A model generated the notes under the pieces. The model did not search any database. It saw only the letters and a program-made list of their open reading frames with translations, and had not been told where the DNA came from. DNA of 64,000 nt from Phenylobacterium deserti (GTDB lineage: Bacteria > Pseudomonadota > Alphaproteobacteria > Caulobacterales > Caulobacteraceae). This document shows, piece after piece, positions 11,629 through 21,634 of this stretch. Made by a program: the position numbers and the translations under genes. The DNA lies in contig NZ_QFYR01000003.1 of NCBI RefSeq assembly GCF_003254705.1, positions 248,001-312,000 of the forward strand, written 5' to 3'. Position 1 is the first letter of the stretch, and each line of letters starts with the position of its first letter.

Positions 11629-13367
11629 GCTCGTCTGGGTCCGACTGGGGCGCGACTTGGCTTGGAGACGGCCGAACCCGTTTTCGCCTTTGGGCGCCGG
11701 GGCAGACCCGCCTTAGCCTGGAGATCGAAGGCCGTGACGCCCTGGCGCTCGAGACCGGCGCGGACGGCTGGTTCGAAACGATAGTGCAGGCCTCACCCGG
11801 TGCGCGCTACCGGTACCGGCTGGAGAACGGCCTCGCCGTTCCGGATCCGGCGTCCCGAGCGCAGGCGGGCGACGTCCATGGCTGGAGCTTGGTCACCGAT
11901 CCGACCGCCTACAGCTGGCGGCAATCGGAATGGCTGGGCCGGCCCTGGCGCGAGACGGTGGTTCAGGAAGTTCACGCTGGCGTGCTGGGCGGCTTCGCCG
12001 GCGTGGCCGCCCGTCTGCCGTCGCTGGCGGAACTTGGCGTCACGGCGGTCCAGCTGATGCCGGTCGCGGCTGTCTCAGGGCAACGCAACTGGGGCTATGA
12101 CGGCGTTCTCCCTTACGCCCCCGCAGCGGCCTATGGATCGCCCGACGAGCTGAAGGCCCTCGTGGACGAGGCCCACCGCCTCGGCCTGATGATCTTCCTG
12201 GACGTCGTCTACAACCACTTCGGACCGGACGGGAATTACCTGCCCGCCTACGCGCCGGAGTTCTTTGACGAGAGCCGGCAGACTCCTTGGGGCGCGGCGA
12301 TCGCCTTCGGACGCGAGCCGGTGGCCCGCTTCTTCATCGACAATGCGATCTACTGGCTAAGCGAGTTCCGCCTCGACGGCCTGCGGTTCGACGCGGTGCA
12401 CGCCATCGCGGACGAGACCTTCCTCGACCGCATGGCCGCGGAAGTCAGCTCGGCGGTTCCGGACCGCGAGGTCCACCTGATCCTCGAGAACGAGAGCAAC
12501 GACGCGGCGCGGCTGACGCGCGGCTACACCGCCCAGTGGAACGATGACTTCCACAATGTCCTGCACGTCCTGCTCACCGACGAGACGCAGGCCTACTATC
12601 AGGACTTTGCGGAACAGCCGGCTGAGAAGCTGGCGCGATGCCTGGCGGAGGGCTTCATCTACCAGGGTGAAGGCTCGCCCAACCATGATGGCGCGCCGCG
12701 CGGGACGGCTAGCGGTCACCTGTCGCCGACCGCCTTCGTCACCTTCCTCCAGAACCACGACCAGGTCGGCAATCGGGCCCTGGGCGAGCGCCTGACGGCT
12801 CTGGTCGCCCCAGAGCGGCTGCAGGCGGCCATGGGCTTGCTGCTGCTTTGCCCGCAGATCCCCCTGCTGTTCATGGGTGAGGAGGACGGCTCCCAGACGC
12901 CGTTCCTCTTCTTCACCGACTTCCACGACGAGCTGGCGGACGCGGTGCGCGAGGGGCGGCGCAAGGAATTCGCCAAGTTCCCGGCCTTTGCCGATCCAGA
13001 GGCCCGGCAGAAAATCCCGGATCCGAATGCGGCGAGCACCTTCGAGAGCTCGAGACCAGAGCCCGGCCCTGATGCCGAAAGCTGGCGCGCCTTGGTGGGC
13101 AGTCTCCTCGCCCTCCGCCGCGATCACATAGTTCCATACCTGGACGAGGCGCGCAGCCTGGGCGGCGTGGCGCTCGGGCCAAAGGCCGTGCAGGCCGCCT
13201 GGAGCCTCGGTGACCAACGGCTCACGGTGGCGCTCAACCTCGGTGATGAAGCGGTGACCCTGAAAGATCCGCCGCAGGATGCGCCCGTGTTCGATCTTGG
13301 CCTTGCCGCAGAAGACGACCAACTCGCCCCCGCAGCGTTCATCGCCTGGCTGGAGCCGCAAGCATGA
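11625..13367 (+). CDS. treZ: Malto-oligosyltrehalose trehalohydrolase (GH13)
   Basis: Releases trehalose from maltooligosyl-trehalose made by TreY. 580 residues, the usual length. An N-terminal CBM48-like region (RTRFRLWAPGQTRLSLEIEG) is followed by the barrel motifs FLDVVYNHFGPDGNY, LDGLRFDAVHAIAD (nucleophile Asp), LILENESNDA (Glu) and FLQNHDQVGNRALGERL. The ATG overlaps the glgX stop as ATGA, and the stop overlaps malQ in the same way, implying translational coupling. Confidence 0.93.
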
Positions 13368-15328
13368 GCCAGGACGCCCTATCCGATCTCGCGGAAGCTG
13401 CGGGTCTGATCCTCGATTGGGAGGATACCCAGAGCGTCCCGCAGAGGGTCGCGCCTGACGCTGTTCGCGCGATCCTCACGGCCCTTGGCTATGCTTGCGA
13501 CACCGAGGCCGCTTGCCGGGAGAGCCTGTCACGCCTGAAGGCCGCGCCAGCGCCGGACTTCCTCGCGGTCGATGTTGGGCAGCCGATCCTTATCGCCGCC
13601 GCCGATGGCGCCGGGAAACTCCGGCTAGAATCTGGGGAGGTCCGTGACGTCCGGATCAAGGGCGGCGTGCTGCCTGCGATCGCTGAGCCCGGCTACCATT
13701 CCCTGGAACTCGCGGACCGCCAGCTCACCCTGGCGGTCTGCCCGGATCGCTGCGTCACGCCCACCGATCTTCTTGAGCGGCGCAGCTGGGGGCTGACCAC
13801 CCAAATCTACAGCCTGGCGGGGCCTGGCGGTTTCGGCGACTTCGGCGACCTTGCCGCCTTCGCCGCGAAGGCGGGCCAGGCCGGAGCGGACGCGCTAGCC
13901 ATCAGCCCGGTCCACGCGCTGTTTGCAGCCGATCCCAATCACTACAGTCCCTATTCACCCTCAAGCCGTGACTGGCTGAACGGCCTCTTCGCCGACCCTG
14001 CCGTCCTGGGCGTCACCCGCACAGCGCAGCCGCCGGCAGATCTGATCGACTGGCCCGAGGCTTCGCCAGCCAAGCTGACCGAGTTGCGGGCTCTGGTGGG
14101 AGCCGCCAATCAGGATGCCCGCTACCGATCGTTCGTCCAGAACGGGGGCGAGGACCTGCGCCGTCACGCCCTGTTCGAAGCCCTTCACGGCCATTTCCGC
14201 CGAACCCAGCAGATCCATGACTGGCGCGCCTGGCCCGCGCCCTTCCAGGACACCCACGCAGCCGAGGCCGCCGCGGCCGAGCTCGGCCTGAACGACGAGA
14301 TCGCCTTCCACCTCACCCTGCAGTGGCTTGCGGACCTGAGCCTTGGCCAAGCGCACGCGGCGGCTCGCGCCGCCGGCATGGGCATCGGCCTGATCACCGA
14401 CCTGGCGGTCGGGCTCGACCCCGCAGGCGCCCATGCTTGGTCGCGACGTGAGGACCTTCTCACCGGCCTGACCCTCGGTGCGCCGCCGGACGCCTTCCAA
14501 GCGAACGGCCAGGGCTGGGGCATCACCAGCTTCGCGCCCGACGCGCTGATCCGCGGCGGCTTCGCGCCCTTCCTGAAGACGCTGCGGTCGGCCCTACGCC
14601 ACGCGGGCGGGGTGCGGATCGACCATGCGCTGGGCCTGAAGCGAATCTGGGTGCTGCCGGAAGGCGCCAGCCCGCTGGAAGGCGCTTACCTGAAGTACCC
14701 GTTCGAAGATCTGCTGCGGCTGATCGCGCTTGAATCGCAACGCGCACAGGCGGTGGTGATCGGCGAGGATCTCGGCGTCGTGCCGCCAGGTCTGCGGGAC
14801 ATGCTGGAAGGTCGCGGCCTGCTCGGCATGCGCGTCCTGGCGTTCGAACGCACCAAGGACGGCGGCTTCAAGCGCCCCGAAGACTACGACGCCGGCGCCG
14901 CGGCCATGACCAGCACCCACGACCTGCCGCCCGTCGCCGGCTGGTGGGCCGGGCGGGACATCGAATGGCGTGATCGCCTGGGCGACGCCAAGGACCGCGT
15001 CGCGGACGACGCCGAACGGGCGGAACACCGCCACCTGCTCTGGCAGGCGCTAAGCGAAGCTGGCGCTGCGGACGGCCCCGAGCCGCCGCCGTCCGAAACC
15101 CAACCCGTCGTAGACGCGGCCATCGCGATGACCGCCGCCACCGCCTGCGAGCTGCTGCTCGTTCCCGTCGAGGACCTGCTCGGGGTCGAGGAACAGGTGA
15201 ACCTGCCCGGCATCGTCGAGCGGCATCCGAATTGGCGCCGGCGCCTGCCGCTGGCGGCCGACGCCTTCTTCGAAGAGCCCGCCGTGCGGCGGCGCCTCGA
15301 CAGCCTCAACACCGAACGGCCCCGATGA
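13364..15328 (+). CDS. malQ: 4-alpha-glucanotransferase (amylomaltase, GH77)
   Basis: Disproportionates short maltodextrins. 654 residues with an N-terminal variable domain (about 1-130) and a GH77 barrel. Recognisable pieces are SPVHALFAADPNHYSPYSPSSR (substrate loop), VRIDHALGLKR with the nucleophile Asp, IGEDLGVVP with the acid Glu, and TSTHDLPPVAGWW. It sits between treZ and treY, where it can rebuild chains long enough for TreY from the short remnants. ATGA overlaps on both sides. Confidence 0.93.
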   Translation: MSQDALSDLAEAAGLILDWEDTQSVPQRVAPDAVRAILTALGYACDTEAACRESLSRLKAAPAPDFLAVDVGQPILIAAADGAGKLRLESGEVRDVRIKGGVLPAIAEPGYHSLELADRQLTLAVCPDRCVTPTDLLERRSWGLTTQIYSLAGPGGFGDFGDLAAFAAKAGQAGADALAISPVHALFAADPNHYSPYSPSSRDWLNGLFADPAVLGVTRTAQPPADLIDWPEASPAKLTELRALVGAANQDARYRSFVQNGGEDLRRHALFEALHGHFRRTQQIHDWRAWPAPFQDTHAAEAAAAELGLNDEIAFHLTLQWLADLSLGQAHAAARAAGMGIGLITDLAVGLDPAGAHAWSRREDLLTGLTLGAPPDAFQANGQGWGITSFAPDALIRGGFAPFLKTLRSALRHAGGVRIDHALGLKRIWVLPEGASPLEGAYLKYPFEDLLRLIALESQRAQAVVIGEDLGVVPPGLRDMLEGRGLLGMRVLAFERTKDGGFKRPEDYDAGAAAMTSTHDLPPVAGWWAGRDIEWRDRLGDAKDRVADDAERAEHRHLLWQALSEAGAADGPEPPPSETQPVVDAAIAMTAATACELLLVPVEDLLGVEEQVNLPGIVERHPNWRRRLPLAADAFFEEPAVRRRLDSLNTERPR

Positions 15329-17886
15329 TCCCTCGCGCCACCTACCGCGTACAGTTCCACGCCGGCTTCACCTTCGCAGACGCCGCCCCGCTGGCGGACT
15401 ATTGGGCGGATCTGGGCATAAGCCATCTCTACGCCTCGCCCATCGCGACCGCCCGCAAGGGCTCAACCCACGGCTACGATGTGGTGGATCCCTCCACCAT
15501 CAATCCGCACCTCGGGGGGGAGCAGGCCTTCCGCGACATGGCCGCCGCCCTGCGCGCCCGGGGCCTCGGCATCATCCTCGACATCGTGCCGAACCACGTC
15601 GCCGTCGGCGGCGAGGAAAACGGCTGGTGGCTGGACGTCCTCGAGAACGGTCCCGCCAGCCGGTACGCCCGCTTCTTCGACATCGATTGGGAGCCGGAGG
15701 ATGCGAGCCTGAGGGGCAAGGTGCTCGCTCCGTTCCTTGGCGCGCCCTACGCCGAGGTGCTCCGTTCGGGCGATCTGCAGCTGGAAGCCGAGCCGGACCT
15801 GGGCCGCATCTCCCTGGTGGCCTACGGCGCGCACCGCTTCCCCATTCGACCCGAAGACCACGCGGAGGTGCTCGCTCGGACCGGAGCCGCCGACCTGCGC
15901 TCGCTCTCACGCGACAAAATCGACGCGCACTACGACGGGGCCAACGACGCAGCTCGTGAACGCCTGCACGCCTTGATCGAGAAGCAGCACTGGCGGCTGG
16001 CCTGGTGGCGCAGCGCGGGAGACGCCATCAATTGGCGGCGCTTCTTCGACATCACCGAACTGGCCGGCCTGCGGATCGAGGAGCCGGAGGTGTTCGACGC
16101 CGTTCACGCCCTGCCCCTGCGCCTCTATGCCGAGGGCCTCATCGATGGGGTGCGCGTGGACCATGTGGACGGCCTCGCCGATCCCGCAGGCTACTGCCGC
16201 CGACTGCGCGCAGCGCTGGAAGAGCGCCGGGCCGAGCGGCCGGCGGACCGCCAGAACCGCGCCTATCTCATCGTCGAGAAGATCCTCGGCGCAGGCGAGG
16301 CCCTCTCGTCCGACTGGGAGGTCGACGGGACAACGGGCTACGAGTTTATGAACGAGGTCTCAGCCGTGCTCCATGCACCGGAGGGCGCCGAGCCGCTGGC
16401 TGACTTCTGGGCGCGCATCAGCGGCCGCCCCGCAGATTTCCAAAGCGAAGAGCACATCGCCCGCCAGGAAATCCTGCATCGCGGCTTTGCCGGGCAGCTG
16501 GACACCGTCGCGGCCACCCTGCACCGGGCCGGCCAGAGCGCGCTCGAAACCCGCGACTTCGGCTTGGCCGCGTTCCGTCGCGCCGCCGCGGCGCTGGTCG
16601 AGTCCTTCTCGGTGTACCGCACCTACGGCACGGGCCAGACGGCGCCCACGGCAGACGCCCCTCTGCTCCAGATCGCTGTCGACAAGGCCATTGCAGCCGC
16701 CCCGCTCGACGAGGCTGTGATCCGCCTGATCGCCGCCTGGCTGGCGGGCCAAGGTCCGGGCGACACGGCGTTGCGGGCCGACGCCGTACGCCGCTTCCAG
16801 CAGCTCAGCGCGCCCATCGCGGCCAAGTCGGTGGAAGACACCGCCTTCTACCGCTACGGCCGCCTGCTCTCGCGCAACGACGTGGGCTTCGATCCGGCTA
16901 GGTTCTCCGAAACGCCGCGCGCATTCCTGACCCTGTGCCGCGAGCGTGGCGAGTGCTTCCCCGGCGCCATGCTGACGACCGCCACGCACGACCACAAACG
17001 CGGCGAGGACGTTCGAGCGCGGCTCTCCGTCCTCAGCGAGATAGCTCCAGACTGGATCGACCGCGCCGAGCCTTGGGTCCACGAGGCGGCAGCCGCCGGC
17101 GTCGATCCTGCCGACGCCCTGTTCGTGCTGCAGATGATCGTGGGCGCCTGGCCGCTGGATCTCACGGCTGACGATGCCGAAGGCCTGAGCCAGTTCGCCG
17201 AGCGTGTGGCCGCCTGGCAGATCAAAGCTCTGCGAGAGGGCAAGCTGCGCTCGTCCTGGGCGGTTCCCGACGAGACCTACGAAGGTGTTTGCACGACCCA
17301 CCTGCACGGGCTTCTGACGGAGCCGCAGGGCGCCGCGACCCGCGAACAGATCGCAGCCTTCGTCCAAGACATCGCTCCCGCCGGCGCAGCCAAGGGTTTG
17401 GTGCAAGCCGGCCTTCGGCTCACCCTTCCGGGCGTGCCCGATCTCTACCAGGGCTGCGAGTTCTGGGACTTCAGCCTCGTTGACCCGGACAATCGGCGTC
17501 CCGTGGACTACCCGGCCCGGCCTCGTAGTTTGGGGTCTTCAGGTCTCGACTGGCGGTCCGGCGGTCCAAAGCAGGCGCTGATCGCTGAGCTGCTTTCCAT
17601 GCGTGCTCGCGATCCCGACCTGTTCGCCAGCGCTGATCTTTCGCCGCTCGAAGTGGTCGGCGCCCGTGCAGGCTCGGTGCTCGCTTTCCGCCGTCGCCAT
17701 GGCGGCCGGGTTCTCACTGTCGCGGCGCTGCTTCGCACCGCGGACGCAAGCGGCCTCACAGGCGCCCCGGCCGTAGCACCAGAATGGTGGGGCGACACCC
17801 AGCTGCGTCTGGAGGGCGCACAGTCCCTCCGTCTGGCGGAGTTCGCCGCTGACCGCGTGTTCGCCGCTCAGTTGGACGCCTTGTGA
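15325..17886 (+). CDS. treY: Malto-oligosyltrehalose synthase (GH13)
   Basis: Isomerises the reducing-end alpha-1,4 bond of a maltodextrin to the alpha,alpha-1,1 bond of trehalose. Start ATG 15325, overlapping the malQ stop and followed by PRATYRVQFHAGFTFADAA, the conserved N-terminus; the longer open frame upstream lies over malQ. 853 residues. Motifs: SHLYASPIATARKGSTHGYD, GVRVDHVDGLADP (nucleophile region), YLIVEKILGAGEAL, TATHDHKRGEDVRARL and the TreY-specific end PGVPDLYQGCEFWDFSLVDP. Last gene of the chain; no terminator with a T-run is visible just downstream. Confidence 0.93.
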   Translation: MIPRATYRVQFHAGFTFADAAPLADYWADLGISHLYASPIATARKGSTHGYDVVDPSTINPHLGGEQAFRDMAAALRARGLGIILDIVPNHVAVGGEENGWWLDVLENGPASRYARFFDIDWEPEDASLRGKVLAPFLGAPYAEVLRSGDLQLEAEPDLGRISLVAYGAHRFPIRPEDHAEVLARTGAADLRSLSRDKIDAHYDGANDAARERLHALIEKQHWRLAWWRSAGDAINWRRFFDITELAGLRIEEPEVFDAVHALPLRLYAEGLIDGVRVDHVDGLADPAGYCRRLRAALEERRAERPADRQNRAYLIVEKILGAGEALSSDWEVDGTTGYEFMNEVSAVLHAPEGAEPLADFWARISGRPADFQSEEHIARQEILHRGFAGQLDTVAATLHRAGQSALETRDFGLAAFRRAAAALVESFSVYRTYGTGQTAPTADAPLLQIAVDKAIAAAPLDEAVIRLIAAWLAGQGPGDTALRADAVRRFQQLSAPIAAKSVEDTAFYRYGRLLSRNDVGFDPARFSETPRAFLTLCRERGECFPGAMLTTATHDHKRGEDVRARLSVLSEIAPDWIDRAEPWVHEAAAAGVDPADALFVLQMIVGAWPLDLTADDAEGLSQFAERVAAWQIKALREGKLRSSWAVPDETYEGVCTTHLHGLLTEPQGAATREQIAAFVQDIAPAGAAKGLVQAGLRLTLPGVPDLYQGCEFWDFSLVDPDNRRPVDYPARPRSLGSSGLDWRSGGPKQALIAELLSMRARDPDLFASADLSPLEVVGARAGSVLAFRRRHGGRVLTVAALLRTADASGLTGAPAVAPEWWGDTQLRLEGAQSLRLAEFAADRVFAAQLDAL

Positions 17887-18271
17887 GCGGCAAGCACAAT
17901 CTGAGATAGCAGTTTGCCGACGTCGACGGTGGCGCGGCGCTGACCGTGCTGAAGACAGGACATGGCTGCAGGGTGGGAATCGGCCGGACCCGTCCGCGCC
18001 AGCAGCCGGTCTCTGAGTCGCCGCAAGCCAGCCCGGCGGGCATTCGTGAGCCGCCGCGCTGCAGGATTCGCCCCGGAAAATGCATGCATCGGCGCCACAC
18101 CCGCTGCATTTCAGTTCGGCTTGTTTTCAGGAGATGTTCGAGGCGCAGCGTTCGGACAAACCTGGAATGGCAAATAGACGCATTTAGTCAGTGGCTTAGA
18201 AGGTCTTGCGCCGCAAGATGCAGGCGCAATGTCAGCGCTGTCAAAAAGTTTGTGATGACGCTGCGGAAACC

Positions 18272-18285
18272 TTGACCCGCGTCAA
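18272..18285. promoter_or_regulatory. TTGAC-N4-GTCAA perfect dyad (FNR/FixK-box-like)
   Basis: TTGACCCGCGTCAA is an exact inverted repeat with a 4-bp centre. The layout and half-sites resemble the TTGAT/C-N4-A/GTCAA boxes bound by FNR/FixK-type CRP-family regulators in alphaproteobacteria. It is about 143 bp upstream of the receptor start. The left half could also be read as a -35 element, so the symmetry might be partly fortuitous. Confidence 0.35.
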
Positions 18286-18292
18286 ATAGCGA

Positions 18293-18306
18293 TGATACCG
18301 CTAACG
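18293..18306. promoter_or_regulatory. LacI-family operator-like sequence upstream of the TonB receptor
   Basis: TGATACCGCTAACG agrees at 11 of 14 positions with the palindrome TGTTAGCGCTAACA, the general form of sugar-responsive LacI-family operators built around a central CG. Such operators commonly precede TonB-receptor genes for glycan uptake in Caulobacter and Xanthomonas. No LacI gene is present in the window. The right half (GCTAACG) also resembles a GCTANAWC -10 box. Confidence 0.4.
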
Positions 18307-18427
18307 CAACTGTACCGCGGAGTTGTTCGTGCGTAACCGCTTGGCGCCGCCGTTTTGGTGGACCGGGCAAATTCGAACGACGTCGCAATAACAAGACTCA
18401 TAGGGCTCACCAAAGGGGGGACATGCC

Positions 18428-21400
18428 TTGAAGCGGCACCGCCGACTGCAAACTTCTGCGTCTTTCATCGCCATTTCGGCTGCACTTTTTGCAACCGGAG
18501 CGGCACATGCTCAGACGGATCAGGCTTCCGAAGTCGAGGAAGTCGTCGTCACCGGGATTCGCGCCTCGATCGAGGCGGCGCTTGAAATCAAGCGCAGCAA
18601 CAGCGGCGTCGTGGACGCCATTGCGGCCGAAGATATCGGTAAGTTCCCGGACACCAACCTCGCTGAATCGCTGCAGCGCATCACCGGCGTGGCCATCGAC
18701 CGTTCCAACGGCGAAGGCTCTCAGGTCACGGTCCGCGGCTTCGGCGGCGGCTTCAACCTGGTCACGCTGAACGGCCGCACCATGCCGACCGCCAACGTGG
18801 CGACCGTCGGCGGCGACCAGTCGGCCGACTTCGCCGGCGGCACCAGCCGTTCGTTCGACTTCTCCAACCTGGCGTCGGAAGGCGTCAGCACCCTGGAAGT
18901 CTACAAGACCGGCCGCGCGGCCATCCCGTCGGGCGGCATCGGCGCTACCATCAACGTCCGCACCCGTCGTCCGCTGGACGCCGAGCCGGGCCTGAGCGGT
19001 TCGATCGGCGCCAAGGCGCTGTACGACACCAGCGTCGATCAAAGCCTGGAAGACGCCGACAAGATCACGCCGGAAGTTTCCGGCCTGCTGAACTGGACCG
19101 ATGGCAGCGAGCGCTTCGGCGTGTCGGTGTTCGGTAGCTACCAGAAGCGGAACTTCACCAGCCGGAGCGTCACCTCCAACGACTGGAACGTCCGCCGCTA
19201 CCGTGACTTCATCAACCCGGCCAACGGGTTCGTCCGGAACAACAACGGCACGACCATCACCAACGCGCCGGGCCTCGATACCCTGGTCGCCATCCCGAAC
19301 GACAGCCGCTACCACTTCTCCGAAGGCGAGCGTGAGCGCGTCAACGGCCAGGTGACGGTGCAATTCCGTCCGATCGACACCATCACGCTGACGGCGGACG
19401 CATTCTACGCCCGCAACGAAGCCTATGAGCGCCGGAACGACACCACCAACTGGTTCAACCGTCCGTTCGACCGCGTGACGTTCGATGACAACCCGACCGT
19501 CGCCACGGCCGTGTTCCTCCAGGAAAACCTGGCGGGGACCAAGGACATCGGCTTCGAGCAGCAGTACCGCGCGAACAACGACGAGTTGCAGTCCTTCGCC
19601 CTGAACGGCACCTGGCAGATGACCGACCGCTTCAGCATCGCGCTGGACGGCCACATCTCGGAAGCTTCGTCCAAGCCGGGCGCCCCGAACGGCACCAGCA
19701 TGACCTCGCTCTCCATGGGCGCGCCGATCGTCAACTCGCACTCGGTTGACTACAGCGGCGAAGTGCCGGTCCAGGCTTTCACGATCAACGACGCCCTGCC
19801 CCGCGGCAACGCCAACGGCCGCATGGACGTGGGCGACCTGGGCAGCCAGGTGGCGCGGACCTCCTCGCAGTTCCAGAACCAGCTGGTGAAGGAATTCCGT
19901 GCGGACGCGGCCTGGGAACTGGACGACAACGGCAGCCGGTTCGACTTCGGCCTGAACTACCGCACGTCGGACATGCGTCAGGGCAACGTGAACACCCAGC
20001 AGGACCTCGGTTCCTGGGGCATCTCGAACCCGCGCGACGTTGCGCAGTATGCTGGCGGCCTCGTCAGCGAATACTGCATGGCTTGTAAGTTCCAGTCCTT
20101 CGACCTGAACCAGTCCGGTCCGGGCCTGACCTCCTTCCGCGCCGACGCCATCCAGCTGTTCGACGCTCTGTCGCCGGTCTACGCCGCTCGCGGTAACGCT
20201 CTGGCGGTTACCGGCCAGAACGACAACCGCGTGAAGGAAGACATCCTGGCCGCCTACTTCCAGATGACCTGGAAGGGCGAATTGGCGGGCCACGAAGCCA
20301 GCCTGGTCGCCGGCGCCCGGTATGAGCGCACCAAGGTGGACTCGACCTCGTCGATCCGCACGCCGCGCGCCATCATCTGGACCGCCGACAACGACTTCAC
20401 CGTCGCGACGGGCACCACCTACCAGCCGGTCTCCGGCTCGGGCGAATACAACAACCTGCTGCCGGCCATGGACTTCCAGGTCGAGCTGATCGAGAACATG
20501 CTTGCTCGCTTCAGCTTCAGCCGCACGATCGCCCGTCCTGACTACGGCAACCTCTTCGCCGCGGTCACGGCCGGCGCTCCGAACCGTCCGGTCGCCAACG
20601 GGGCCATCCCGCTCGGCACCTCGGGCAACCCGGACCTCGATCCGCTGATCTCCGACAACTTCGACCTGTCGTGGGAATGGTACTACAAGCCGGGCAGCTT
20701 CGTTTCGGTCGGCTTCTTCGAGAAGCGCGTCCAGAACTTCGTCGGCACTGGCACCTTCCAGCGTCAGCTGTTCGGCCTGCGTGACCCGAGCTCCGGCGCC
20801 GCCGGCTCTCGTTCGGGCGCTGCGCGCACGATCCTGAGCAACCTGGGCATGGACCAGACGGACGTGAACCTGTTCACGGCCACGGCCCTCTACATCCAGA
20901 ACGGCAACAACCTCGCCGCGGCTCAGTCGGCCTTCAACGGCCTGCGTGACGCCAACGGCCAGCTCCGTCAAAGCGAAGCTGACCGGATCCTCGCGGCGGT
21001 GGATATCGAAGCGGACGCCAACGACCCGTTCTTCACCTTCCAGGTGTCGCAGCCGGTCAACAACCGTCAGGCCAAGATCTACGGCTTCGAAATCGCCGGT
21101 ACGCACTTCTTCGGTGAAACGGGCTTCGGCGTCGCCGGCGCTTACACCTACGTGAAGGGCGATGTCGGGTTCGACATCAGCGTCGATCCGAGCCAGGACC
21201 AGTTCGCCCTGCTCGGCCTCAGCGACACCGCGAACGCCACGCTTATCTTCGATAAGTACGGCGTCTCGGCTCGCCTGGCCTACAACTGGCGCGACCGCTT
21301 CCTGTCGGCCACGAACCGCGGTGGTTCGCGTAACCCCGTCTTCGTGGCTCCGTTTGGTCAGCTGGACTTCAACGTCAGCTACGACCTCACCGACAACCTG

Positions 21401-21529
21401 GCGATCTCGTTCGAAGGCATCAACCTGACCGGCGAAAGCCTCCGGACCTATGCCCGCGACGAGAACCAGCTGTGGTTCGCTCAGGAGCTGGACACCCGCT
21501 ATCTGGTGGGCGCCCGCTACCGCTTCTAA
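18428..21529 (+). CDS. TonB-dependent receptor, TonB_Xanth_Caul type
   Basis: A 1033-residue outer-membrane importer. TTG start at 18428 with AAAGGGGGG about 8 bp upstream; the nearby ATG at 18423 is stopped after two codons. A signal peptide (cationic start, hydrophobic run, GAAHAQ cleavage site) is followed by the VEEVVVTGIRASI TonB-box/plug junction, a plug with LAESLQRITGVAIDRSNGEG and VTVRGFGGGFNLVTLNGR, and a long barrel ending in a C-terminal aromatic (YLVGARYRF). This is the pattern of the large Caulobacter/Xanthomonas receptor family thought to take up plant-derived oligosaccharides. It heads a cassette with SapC, cupin and halogenase-like genes, from which a strong terminator separates it. 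Substrate unknown. Confidence 0.93.
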   Translation: MKRHRRLQTSASFIAISAALFATGAAHAQTDQASEVEEVVVTGIRASIEAALEIKRSNSGVVDAIAAEDIGKFPDTNLAESLQRITGVAIDRSNGEGSQVTVRGFGGGFNLVTLNGRTMPTANVATVGGDQSADFAGGTSRSFDFSNLASEGVSTLEVYKTGRAAIPSGGIGATINVRTRRPLDAEPGLSGSIGAKALYDTSVDQSLEDADKITPEVSGLLNWTDGSERFGVSVFGSYQKRNFTSRSVTSNDWNVRRYRDFINPANGFVRNNNGTTITNAPGLDTLVAIPNDSRYHFSEGERERVNGQVTVQFRPIDTITLTADAFYARNEAYERRNDTTNWFNRPFDRVTFDDNPTVATAVFLQENLAGTKDIGFEQQYRANNDELQSFALNGTWQMTDRFSIALDGHISEASSKPGAPNGTSMTSLSMGAPIVNSHSVDYSGEVPVQAFTINDALPRGNANGRMDVGDLGSQVARTSSQFQNQLVKEFRADAAWELDDNGSRFDFGLNYRTSDMRQGNVNTQQDLGSWGISNPRDVAQYAGGLVSEYCMACKFQSFDLNQSGPGLTSFRADAIQLFDALSPVYAARGNALAVTGQNDNRVKEDILAAYFQMTWKGELAGHEASLVAGARYERTKVDSTSSIRTPRAIIWTADNDFTVATGTTYQPVSGSGEYNNLLPAMDFQVELIENMLARFSFSRTIARPDYGNLFAAVTAGAPNRPVANGAIPLGTSGNPDLDPLISDNFDLSWEWYYKPGSFVSVGFFEKRVQNFVGTGTFQRQLFGLRDPSSGAAGSRSGAARTILSNLGMDQTDVNLFTATALYIQNGNNLAAAQSAFNGLRDANGQLRQSEADRILAAVDIEADANDPFFTFQVSQPVNNRQAKIYGFEIAGTHFFGETGFGVAGAYTYVKGDVGFDISVDPSQDQFALLGLSDTANATLIFDKYGVSARLAYNWRDRFLSATNRGGSRNPVFVAPFGQLDFNVSYDLTDNLAISFEGINLTGESLRTYARDENQLWFAQELDTRYLVGARYRF

Positions 21530-21559
21530 GCACGGACCAACATCCGGACTTAAGGGGAA

Positions 21560-21587
21560 GGCCGCTGTTCGCAGCGGCCTTTTTCTT
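21560..21587 (+). terminator. Intrinsic terminator after the TonB receptor
   Basis: An 8-bp perfect stem GGCCGCTG / CAGCGGCC closed by a TTCG tetraloop and followed by TTTTTCTT. Textbook form, 30 bp after the receptor stop and 48 bp before the SapC-family start. It should end or attenuate the receptor transcript, so the downstream genes may be expressed at a lower level or from read-through. Confidence 0.88.
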
Positions 21588-21634
21588 AGGAAGACATAGA
21601 GTTGGCCCGCGTACCCGGGCCCCGAGGAAATCAC

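Larger units (their letters stand above)
17887..18427. other. 541-bp intergenic region between treY and the TonB receptor
   Basis: The only gap above 300 bp in the window. Short open frames on either strand show no family similarity and no Shine-Dalgarno-like lead. The first 350 bases hold nothing I recognise. The last 160 bases look regulatory: a TTGAC-N4-GTCAA dyad, a LacI-type operator-like sequence, and finally AAAGGGGGG as ribosome site for the receptor. Confidence 0.6.

Noticed and set aside
17868..18098. A 76-codon minus-strand frame at the end of treY
   Set aside because: Overlaps the treY 3' end, no family similarity, no ribosome site; most likely chance in the large gap.
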